Below are positions 55,839-63,232 of a stretch of DNA of 64,000 nt, piece by piece; position 1 is the stretch's first letter, and every line of letters begins with the position of its first letter. The position numbers and the translations under genes were made by a program. The notes under the pieces were generated by a model. The model was not told the DNA's origin, searched no databases, and saw nothing but the letters and a program-made list of their open reading frames with translations. Location of the stretch: NCBI RefSeq assembly GCF_002953735.1, contig NZ_CP025536.1, positions 378,001 to 442,000 on the forward strand, given 5' to 3'. The stretch comes from Streptococcus pluranimalium (GTDB lineage Bacteria > Bacillota > Bacilli > Lactobacillales > Streptococcaceae).

Positions 55839-57200
55839 ATGAGTAATTTAGGTATTTATAGTGGAAAATTTAATTATGGAAATACTAAAGATGAATATCA
55901 CGGAAACTTACAAGTGGATAAAATAAATAATATTATCACACTAACTCTTACAATATCTACTTCAGATTTAAATACTGTACCACTCTTTCCTCTGGAAAGC
56001 AAAATAAATATTATTTATGGAAAACTTTTAACTGGTGAAACAGTTATGCTTTATGATTGTTATGTTGTAAGTGAATCCAATCATAAAAATTTTACCCAAA
56101 AGAGTTTGAACTATACGACACAAGTAATTAGGGCTAGTTATTTATTTGAAACAGATATAATGTTAGGGAAAGAAGGTTTACTAGTGGTCTCAGCACAAGT
56201 TGATTTTGGTAATATTCTTGAGTGGGCAGATTTATGTCATTACACATGGGAAGGAGATAGCACCACTTGGAATCCAGTGTGGATTGAGAAAGAGCCGATA
56301 AGTGTTAATATACTCGATAACTTAGGAATTACGTTTATTCCAAGTAGAGTTAGTGGAATGTTAGATAATTACCAGGAAAAATTTGAGTTGAATCAAAAAG
56401 TTTACACAAAGTTCCAGTATGCAGAACCAGTAGAGTGGGAAGTGTTTTTAGAGGATATAAAGAAAGTAGAGCATTTAATAGGTTTTGGAATACAGAGAAA
56501 AGTTCGATTTGAAGGTATAAGATGTCAATTATTTAACAATGATTCTAGGTATGAGTGTTATAATGATGAAGTAACATTAGGAATTGGGAAAATAGAAAAT
56601 ACTGACAATCAACATCCATATTTTTTCTTATACAATTTGGAAACAATTATTGAAGAGGACCATTTTTCAAAGTGGATTTACTATTATGGGAAGTTACAGC
56701 CAATTCTAGATTTATATTTTCTGATGTTAGATAATCAATATTATCTGACATCAGAAACAGTATTTTTAAATATGGTTCAAGCGTTAGAAACTTTTCATGC
56801 TCGATTTATTACAGATGATGTTAAGGAGTATATTGCTCGGTCTAAATCTCTCGTTGAGAGCTTACATGATTATGAAGGTTGGTTAAGCTTTCTTTGTGAT
56901 GATAGACAACAAAGAGAGCGCTCAATTTATTTGAAAAGTAGATTGGCAGATTTAATGTTTGCGGATGGACAATATTTAGAATTAGATCCTAAATATATAC
57001 AGAAAATAGTAGATACAAGAAATTATTATACGCATTATAATCTTAAAAAATTGGGGAAAAGTTTTACAAAGTCGGAATTACCAATTGTAAATTATAGATT
57101 AAAAATATTGTTAGAATTTCATATCCTAAAATTAGTAGGATTTGATGAAATTAATCTTAAAAAGAAATATTTTGAAAGTATTCGTAAATTGAGAAAATAA
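55839..57200 (+). CDS. apeA: ApeA-like HEPN-domain protein (probable abortive-infection defence)
   Basis: A 453-residue protein with a beta-rich N-terminal region (IYSGKFNYGNTKDEYHGNLQ, then SKINIIYGKLLTGETVMLYD), the layout of the ApeA N-terminal domain, and an all-helical C-terminal region of ApeA-like HEPN type. The HEPN ribonuclease motif R-x4-H is RNYYTH (R394, H399). In other bacteria ApeA alone protects against phages by abortive infection. ACGGAGG precedes ATG 55839; the frame opens at 55803 inside the promoter. The gene is AT-rich with codon use unlike valS, suggesting transfer. Assignment is from recognition of domain pattern only. Confidence 0.78.
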   Translation: MSNLGIYSGKFNYGNTKDEYHGNLQVDKINNIITLTLTISTSDLNTVPLFPLESKINIIYGKLLTGETVMLYDCYVVSESNHKNFTQKSLNYTTQVIRASYLFETDIMLGKEGLLVVSAQVDFGNILEWADLCHYTWEGDSTTWNPVWIEKEPISVNILDNLGITFIPSRVSGMLDNYQEKFELNQKVYTKFQYAEPVEWEVFLEDIKKVEHLIGFGIQRKVRFEGIRCQLFNNDSRYECYNDEVTLGIGKIENTDNQHPYFFLYNLETIIEEDHFSKWIYYYGKLQPILDLYFLMLDNQYYLTSETVFLNMVQALETFHARFITDDVKEYIARSKSLVESLHDYEGWLSFLCDDRQQRERSIYLKSRLADLMFADGQYLELDPKYIQKIVDTRNYYTHYNLKKLGKSFTKSELPIVNYRLKILLEFHILKLVGFDEINLKKKYFESIRKLRK

Positions 57201-57715
57201 TTCGATAAGGAGAATTTATTGCTGATCGAGAGATTTTCTATTCTTTTTTACGCATTTATCGACTGTAATGGTTTACTATGGCTAACATCTAGTGAGTCTC
57301 GTTTTGGTTTTCTCTGACAATCTCTTTCTTATTTTTGAGAGACAGCCTAAAAGAGTCACCTCCAAGCAACTTTTAACATTCAAAGCGATGAGAATTTTAG
57401 TTTTAAAAATTTTGAATTTATTTAACCAAATAGCTAGTAATTTGATAACTTTGAAGAATTTATTTCTGTCTTCTAGCTTAGCGATAGACTTGGTAAGTTA
57501 GGTGGCAGAGATAACATAACTTTGTATCTCAAGAACATTTTAAGACGATGTCAAACTATTTATTGACTGACTTTTTCCTCTGTCTAGTTTTGTGTAATTT
57601 ATTCACTTCTAAGTTAAAAGTAATCAATCTAAAATTAATTCTACAATTTTTATAAACAATCTTAATAGTTAAGGGAATAAATGTTTTTTAATTTATATAA
57701 ATAGTCAGATTTTTT
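57201..57715. other. AT-rich intergenic stretch in the accessory region
   Basis: About 515 bases. A 69-codon frame at 57292-57501 starts with GTG, has no ribosome binding site and a low-complexity product, so I do not call it. No RNA motif or terminator with a clear T run was recognised. Confidence 0.4.
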
Positions 57716-57724
57716 TGTTATAAT
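57716..57724 (+). promoter_or_regulatory. Extended -10, apparently leaderless promoter
   Basis: TGTTATAAT (57716-57724), six bases (ATAAGT), then ATG 57731. Confidence 0.6.
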
Positions 57725-57730
57725 ATAAGT

Positions 57731-58861
57731 ATGAAAAAAAGAGAACAATTAAAAATATATTCTAGAAAAAATAATCACATCCATAGAGATAAGAAAAAGA
57801 AATTAAAAGGAATTTTAAAAAGAATATTTTCTGTATTAGTTTTACCAGTTATAATCTCGTCAATGATTCCAATAGTTACGAATTTAATCCATACTTTGCA
57901 TGATGATATTAAAATAAATTCAATTACTGTTAGAGATGCCCCTAGAATTATTGGTGATTATATAGTTAATGAAGCTGATCAAAATAACCAATTTTCGAAT
58001 CATATAATTAATGATGTTCATTTTTCTGGAGAAAAGGCCGTTACAGTTGATTCTATAATGATAAAAAATGTTAAATTTTCTAATTTTGAATTTAGTGACC
58101 TAGTGGCGCATTATGGTTTTAACGATAAAAGTCAAACTTTTGATGCATTTATAATGCAAAATGGTAATAAAAATGTAGATGAGACTTATCACTTGAAAAT
58201 TAGTAATGTAAATATTAATTCGAAGGATAAGGAAATTTCAAAATACTCCTCTAATGTCCGATTAAATAGTGGTGATATTAGAAAAATTTTTAGTATAAAT
58301 TTGAACAAAGACTCAATTTTCAAAGAAATGAAAAAACAGTTAAATCAAGACGATTTGATTTCTTTAGACATTCAAAATTCTAAGGGGAACTCCAAAGGAA
58401 AAAAAATATTACAATATGATGCTAAAAATAATAAATTCATTTTTCCACCAACAGGTGCTGCATCTGGAGGAGGTAATATTGACGAGATATTATTATTTAA
58501 AATAAATTCGTCTAAAAAGAATTATACTAAAATTGTTTCCGAAACTATCGATAAAGATTCGAGAAAATTGTCTTTCAATCTATTGTTTAATAAAACTGCA
58601 CATGTTGATTATGATATTTATCTATCCTATCAGATGACTTCAATTAAATCAAAATCTGAAGAAAATCACAAATCTATAGATATTCGCGTACCTCATTATA
58701 TAATATACGGTAGTCCAATTTCACAAGATAATTCTGTCTACTATCAATTTATGATAAAAAAAAAATTATTGACAGCAACTTATAAACAGATGAAAATTTT
58801 TAACCCTGATTTATTATATACTGTTGAAGATACGGAAAAATTATTTAGAGTCAGAAAATAA
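57731..58861 (+). CDS. Very AT-rich membrane-anchored protein of unknown function
   Basis: A 376-residue orphan. A lysine-rich start (residues 1-30) precedes a single membrane segment (about 32-52, IFSVLVLPVIISSMIPIVTN); the rest is hydrophilic, beta-rich and rich in Asn, Lys, Ile and Ser, and by the positive-inside rule should face outward. No motif recognised. The gene is the most AT-rich in the window and sits between the ApeA-like gene and the GC-rich ogt gene. It begins six bases after a -10 box. It could be a defence or surface protein; I do not assign one. Confidence 0.7.
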   Translation: MKKREQLKIYSRKNNHIHRDKKKKLKGILKRIFSVLVLPVIISSMIPIVTNLIHTLHDDIKINSITVRDAPRIIGDYIVNEADQNNQFSNHIINDVHFSGEKAVTVDSIMIKNVKFSNFEFSDLVAHYGFNDKSQTFDAFIMQNGNKNVDETYHLKISNVNINSKDKEISKYSSNVRLNSGDIRKIFSINLNKDSIFKEMKKQLNQDDLISLDIQNSKGNSKGKKILQYDAKNNKFIFPPTGAASGGGNIDEILLFKINSSKKNYTKIVSETIDKDSRKLSFNLLFNKTAHVDYDIYLSYQMTSIKSKSEENHKSIDIRVPHYIIYGSPISQDNSVYYQFMIKKKLLTATYKQMKIFNPDLLYTVEDTEKLFRVRK

Positions 58862-59084
58862 AAATTAATGATTTTTATCATCTTATAAAAGTAAGAGTAT
58901 ATTCAGTAAAATGTTTTTAATGTTTGATTGGTTAATGTATCTTAGTGTTCGATTTTTCTGACTTCAAAATCATTTTAAAAAAGCCTAAAAATCTAAATTT
59001 TTATGGTAATTTTCCTAAAATAATTACCGTTATCTCACAACTGAAATATTTTTTACTACCACCAACAATAATGATTAAACCCCT

Positions 59085-59564
59085 ATGACTATCTACAAAT
59101 CCCTTTACCAATCCCCACTCGGTCCGATCAGTCTTTTGGCTGATGAGGTGTCGCTTTTGGGGCTTTACTTTGTTGGGCAGGCTTATTTTGAGCGTGGTTT
59201 TGAGACAGCTCAGATTGTGGAGCAGGAGGTGGCTCCTCATCTGGCGGCTAAGGCTTGGCTGGACGACTATTTTGCGGGGCGCAAGCCTGACTCTGGTCGA
59301 TTGAGACTGGCTCCACATGGGACTGCCTTTCAGCATCGGGTCTGGTCAGCGCTAGCGGCCATTCCCTACGGTCAAACGACGACCTATGGTCAACTGGCCA
59401 CAGCCCTCAACTGCAAGTCTGCGCAAGCTATTGGCTCTGCCGTTGGTAAAAATCCCCTGTCCATCATCGTGCCCTGCCACCGTGTGCTAGGGGCTGATGG
59501 GTCTTTGACGGGCTATGCTGGTGGCATCGAGCGCAAGGTGGCGCTCTTAGAATTGGAGAAATGA
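59085..59564 (+). CDS. ogt: Methylated-DNA--[protein]-cysteine S-methyltransferase (Ogt)
   Basis: A 159-residue DNA repair protein that takes alkyl groups from O6-alkylguanine onto its own cysteine. The active-site motif is IVPCHRV with acceptor C131, preceded by the helix-turn-helix (YGQLATALNCKSAQAIGSAV) and the arginine-finger region. It is clearly more GC-rich than its neighbours. ATG 59085 has no good ribosome binding site. The stop overlaps the next gene. Confidence 0.93.
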   Translation: MTIYKSLYQSPLGPISLLADEVSLLGLYFVGQAYFERGFETAQIVEQEVAPHLAAKAWLDDYFAGRKPDSGRLRLAPHGTAFQHRVWSALAAIPYGQTTTYGQLATALNCKSAQAIGSAVGKNPLSIIVPCHRVLGADGSLTGYAGGIERKVALLELEK

Positions 59565-59920
59565 TGTATACTTTTTACGAATACCCTAAATGCACGACCT
59601 GCAAGAAGGCTAAGAAGGAGCTAGAGATGCTTGGTCTGGACTATCGTTCTGTTGATATCAAGACGAATCCGCCCAAGGTGAGTCTTCTCAAGGAACTTTT
59701 GGAGAATTCCGACCTTGATTTGAAGAAGTTTTTCAATATCTCGGGAAATTCCTATAGGGAGTTGGGTCTCAAAGACAAGTTCGATACGTTGACAGTTGAT
59801 GAGGCACTGGAACTCTTGTCACAAGACGGCATGCTCATCAAACGGCCTATCCTTATCAAGGATGACAAGGTCCTACAAATCGGCTACCGTACGCCTTATG
59901 AGGATTTAAATCTTTCATAA
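59561..59920 (+). CDS. Spx/MgsR/ArsC-family thioredoxin-fold protein
   Basis: A 119-residue (118 from the second ATG, 59564) ArsC-superfamily protein. The redox CxxC is C11-x-x-C14 in YPKCTTCKKAKKEL; the typical ArsC strand VDIKTNPP and KRPIL (cis-proline region RPIL) follow. The protein is of the yffB/Spx-like group; it lacks clear Spx RNA-polymerase contact residues that I could verify, so arsenate reductase-like or regulator roles both remain open. It overlaps ogt by four bases and is translated with it. Confidence 0.85.
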   Translation: MMYTFYEYPKCTTCKKAKKELEMLGLDYRSVDIKTNPPKVSLLKELLENSDLDLKKFFNISGNSYRELGLKDKFDTLTVDEALELLSQDGMLIKRPILIKDDKVLQIGYRTPYEDLNLS

Positions 59921-60003
59921 TATAGCAAAACATCAGTGAAGATAAGCTGGTGTTTTTCTCTTGTGCAACATGCTATAATAGTAAAAAACAAAAAGGAATG
60001 GTT

Positions 60004-60633
60004 ATGGTTTTATCAAAAAAACGCGCACGTAAGGTTATCGAAGAGATTATCGCTCTTTTTCCAGATGCTAAGCCTAGTTTGGATTTTCGCAACAGTTTTG
60101 AATTATTGGTAGCTGTGACCTTGTCTGCTCAAACGACAGACGCAGCGGTCAATAAGGTGACACCAGCTCTCTTTGAGGCTTTTCCAACACCGGCTGATAT
60201 GGCTTTGGCAGAAGAAGGCGAGATTGCCAAGTATATTTCTCGACTAGGTCTTTATCGCAATAAGGCTAAGTTTTTAAAGAAATGCTCCCAGCAGCTCTTG
60301 GAAGATTTTGGTGGAGAAGTTCCCAGAACGCGACCTGAGTTGGAGAGTTTGGCTGGTGTGGGGCGTAAGACAGCTAATGTTGTGATGAGTGTTGGTTTTG
60401 GTATCCCAGCTTTCGCAGTGGATACTCATGTGACTAGGATTTGTAAACACCATGATATCGTCAAGAAATCAGCAACCCCACTTGAAATCGAAAAGCGTGT
60501 CATGGAGGTCTTGCCTGAAGAAAAGTGGCTCCCAGCTCATCAAGCCATGATTTATTTTGGGCGTGCGATTTGTCACCCTAAAAATCCAGAGTGCCATGAG
60601 TACCCTCAACTCTATGATTTTTCAGACATTTAA
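60004..60633 (+). CDS. nth: Endonuclease III (Nth)
   Basis: A 209-residue base-excision DNA glycosylase/AP lyase for oxidised pyrimidines. The helix-hairpin-helix LAGVGRKTANVV carries the catalytic lysine, and the aspartate lies in VDTHVTRICK. At the C-terminus, where the [4Fe-4S] cluster is bound by four cysteines (Cx6Cx2Cx5C), only the first two are present (CHPKNPECHEYPQLY). ATG 60004 follows AAAGGA at 6 bases; an extended frame to 59950 covers the promoter TGCTATAAT near 59970. Confidence 0.92.
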   Translation: MVLSKKRARKVIEEIIALFPDAKPSLDFRNSFELLVAVTLSAQTTDAAVNKVTPALFEAFPTPADMALAEEGEIAKYISRLGLYRNKAKFLKKCSQQLLEDFGGEVPRTRPELESLAGVGRKTANVVMSVGFGIPAFAVDTHVTRICKHHDIVKKSATPLEIEKRVMEVLPEEKWLPAHQAMIYFGRAICHPKNPECHEYPQLYDFSDI

Positions 60634-60707
60634 GTCAATGTCACCTATTTTTAGTGACAGGATTTCAGAAAAAAACGCTTTAAGACTGTTGTTTAGGGCA
60701 GAAATGC

Positions 60708-60737
60708 TTACACTCGCCCTTGATTTTATGCTATAAT
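60708..60737 (+). promoter_or_regulatory. Promoter of the CorC/HlyC gene
   Basis: TTACAC (60708-60713), 18 bases, TATAAT (60732-60737) within TGCTATAAT. Confidence 0.65.
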
Positions 60738-60771
60738 ATAAGCACTATACTTATTTTTTAGGAGAACATTG

Positions 60772-62103
60772 ATGGAAGACCCCGGTCAGTCCTTGATTTT
60801 ACAGTTTATTTTATTACTTGTTTTAACCTTGCTAAATGCCTTTTTCTCAGCTAGTGAGATGGCTCTCGTTTCTTTGAACCGTTCTCGAGTTGAGCAAAAA
60901 GCTGAAGAGGGCGAAAAGAAATTCGTCCGCTTGTTGAAGGTTTTAGAAAATCCTAATAACTTTTTATCAACCATTCAGGTTGGCATCACGCTTATTAATC
61001 TCTTAGCCGGAGCCCAATTTGCGGATTCACTAGGAGATGTTATTGCGGGTTGGTTTGGAGACTCTAGATTTGCAGGTTCTGCTGGTAATGCAGTGTCGCT
61101 TATTTTCCTGACATATATTTCGATTGTTCTTGGTGAATTGTATCCCAAGCGAATTGCCATGAACCTTAAGGAAAATCTTGCGGTTATTTCTGCACCAGTG
61201 ATTCTGGTTTTGAGTAAGATCGTTAGTCCCTTCGTATGGTTGCTCTCAGCTTCAACCAACCTTCTCAGTCGTATCACACCGATGAGTTTTGATGATGCGG
61301 ATGAGCAGATGACACGTGATGAGATTGAGTATATCTTAACCAATAGTGAAGCATCGCTGGATGCGGAAGAAATTGGCATGCTTCAAGGGATTTTTTCACT
61401 TGACGAGATGATGGCTCGAGAGGTTATGGTGCCTCGAACAGATGCATTCATGGTGGATATTAACGATGACATCAAAGAAATTGTTCAAGCGATTTTAAAA
61501 GAAAACTATTCTCGTATCCCTGTTTATGATGGGGATAAGGACAGGGTGATAGGTCTTATCCATACCAAGAAAATCCTTAATGATGCTTTTGCTAATGGCT
61601 TTGATAAGATCAACATTCGTCGTATTATGCAGGAGCCTTTATTCGTTCCTGAGACTATCTTTGTGGATGATTTGCTAACGCAATTACGAGCAACGCAAAA
61701 TCAAATGGCTATTCTTTTGGATGAATACGGGGGATTAGCTGGTATTGCGACTTTGGAAGACCTGCTTGAAGAGATTGTTGGTGAAATCGATGATGAAACG
61801 GATCTTGCAGCTGAATCCGTTCGTGAAATCGATGATAATACCTATATTGTCAAAGGGACAATGACCCTTAATGAATTCAACGACTATTTTGATACTAACT
61901 TGGAAAGTGATGATGTTGATACCATTGCCGGTTTCTATTTAACTGGGGTTGGTTCCATTCCAAGTCAAGAAGTCAAAGAGTCCTATACTGTTGATAGTAG
62001 CGACAAGCGTTTAACGCTTATTAATGATAAGGTCAAAGATGGCCGTATTAATAAATTAAAATTATTGGTTTCAGGCATTCCTGAAGAGGAAGAAGAAGCC
62101 TAA
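60772..62103 (+). CDS. HlyC/CorC (CNNM) family transporter with CBS domains
   Basis: A 443-residue membrane protein. The DUF21/CNNM domain with four membrane segments (about 1-190, starting LNAFFSASEMALVSLNRSRV) is followed by two CBS domains (around REVMVPRTDAFMVDINDD and AILLDEYGGLAGIATLEDLL) and a CorC_HlyC domain (DNTYIVKGTMTLNEFNDYF). Relatives export Mg2+ or Co2+, and older annotation calls them hemolysins. AGGAGAACATT precedes ATG 60772. Confidence 0.93.
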   Translation: MEDPGQSLILQFILLLVLTLLNAFFSASEMALVSLNRSRVEQKAEEGEKKFVRLLKVLENPNNFLSTIQVGITLINLLAGAQFADSLGDVIAGWFGDSRFAGSAGNAVSLIFLTYISIVLGELYPKRIAMNLKENLAVISAPVILVLSKIVSPFVWLLSASTNLLSRITPMSFDDADEQMTRDEIEYILTNSEASLDAEEIGMLQGIFSLDEMMAREVMVPRTDAFMVDINDDIKEIVQAILKENYSRIPVYDGDKDRVIGLIHTKKILNDAFANGFDKINIRRIMQEPLFVPETIFVDDLLTQLRATQNQMAILLDEYGGLAGIATLEDLLEEIVGEIDDETDLAAESVREIDDNTYIVKGTMTLNEFNDYFDTNLESDDVDTIAGFYLTGVGSIPSQEVKESYTVDSSDKRLTLINDKVKDGRINKLKLLVSGIPEEEEEA

Positions 62104-62109
62104 GTTGAC

Positions 62110-62141
62110 AATTCAGAGTTCAAATGAGCTCTGAATTTTTT
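62110..62141 (+). terminator. Terminator of the CorC/HlyC gene
   Basis: AATTCAGAGTTC/GAGCTCTGAATT with loop AAAT (one mismatch-type G-T pair) and a T run. Confidence 0.9.
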
Positions 62142-62303
62142 GTGCTATAAAACTAGAGAGAAATCGATGACGGTCTGTACTATAAAAGAACTTGTGCTAT
62201 TTCTGAGGACATTTCCTTGTGATACTTTTGTTTTACTTGTGAAAAGTGTATAATAGAAATTATAAAAACGGTTACATAAATTTTTCATGTATGGGAGGTT
62301 GCA

Positions 62304-63095
62304 ATGACTGAGATTGATTATTCGCAAGTAACGGGAATGGTCCACTCGACAGAAAGTTTCGGTTCGGTTGATGGCCCAGGAATTCGTTTTATTGTTTTCA
62401 TGCAAGGTTGTAAAATGCGTTGTCAATATTGTCACAATCCTGATACTTGGCAAATGGAAACCAACAATTCTCAGGAAAGAACCGTCGAAGACGTTTTAAA
62501 TGAGGCGATGAAGTACCGTCATTTCTGGGGAAAAAATGGGGGTATTACCGTTTCAGGTGGGGAAGCACTCCTACAAATCGAGTTTGTAACAGCTCTCTTT
62601 CATGAAGCCAAAAAATACGGTATTCACTGTACTTTGGATACTTGTGCCCTACCTTTTCGTGATAAACCAGCCTATCATGAGATTTTTGACAGGCTCCTAG
62701 AAGTCACGGACTTGGTCTTGCTAGACATCAAGGCTATCCGTCCTGAGAAACACAAGATTGTTACAGGACAATCCAACCGTAATATCCTAGCTTGTGCGCG
62801 TTATCTCTCAGACAAGGGCAAACCTGTCTGGATTCGCCATGTTTTGGTACCAGGCTTGACTGATGTTGATGAGGAATTGGAAGAGTTAGGAGAATTCGTA
62901 AAAACGCTCAAAAATGTCGATAAGTTTGAAATTCTTCCCTACCATACTATGGGCGAATTCAAATGGCGTGAATTGGGCATTCCTTACAAGCTTGAGGGCG
63001 TTAAACCACCCACAGCAGCCCGAGTTCAAAATGCTAAGGATATCATGCAAACAGAAAGCTATACAGAATATTTAAAACGCATGCAAGGTGCTTAA
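62304..63095 (+). CDS. pflA: Pyruvate formate-lyase activating enzyme PflA
   Basis: A 263-residue radical SAM enzyme that places the glycyl radical on pyruvate formate-lyase under anaerobic conditions. The cluster motif CKMRCQYC gives C36, C40 and C43; the glycine-rich SAM motif TVSGGEALLQ follows. GGGAGGTTGCA precedes ATG 62304. A -10 TATAAT (62249-62254) lies 49 bases upstream. It is monocistronic, its substrate enzyme being encoded elsewhere. Confidence 0.96.
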   Translation: MTEIDYSQVTGMVHSTESFGSVDGPGIRFIVFMQGCKMRCQYCHNPDTWQMETNNSQERTVEDVLNEAMKYRHFWGKNGGITVSGGEALLQIEFVTALFHEAKKYGIHCTLDTCALPFRDKPAYHEIFDRLLEVTDLVLLDIKAIRPEKHKIVTGQSNRNILACARYLSDKGKPVWIRHVLVPGLTDVDEELEELGEFVKTLKNVDKFEILPYHTMGEFKWRELGIPYKLEGVKPPTAARVQNAKDIMQTESYTEYLKRMQGA

Positions 63096-63100
63096 GATAT

Positions 63101-63128
63101 GAAACTAGGGGATTTTCTCTAGTTTTTT
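63101..63128 (+). terminator. Terminator of pflA
   Basis: AACTAG/CTAGTT arms around a 10-base loop, followed by seven T. Confidence 0.7.
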
Positions 63129-63169
63129 TATGTGATATCTGCTGTCCTCGTGATTTACCAGCAAGCCTT

Positions 63170-63198
63170 TTGGTAGATAGCTTGACTTGTGGTATAAT
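63170..63198 (+). promoter_or_regulatory. Promoter of ppaC
   Basis: TTGGTA (63170-63175), 17 bases, TATAAT (63193-63198) within TGGTATAAT. Confidence 0.7.
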
Positions 63199-63232
63199 GT
63201 AACAGAATTTAAAATAATGAAGAGGTATAAAC

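Noticed and set aside
57292..57501. 69-codon frame in the accessory spacer
   Set aside because: GTG start without ribosome binding site and low-complexity Leu/Ile/Asn product; probably chance in AT-rich DNA.
59001..59336. 111-codon leftward frame opposite ogt
   Set aside because: It is antisense to a complete Ogt with all motifs; a shadow of GC-rich coding DNA.
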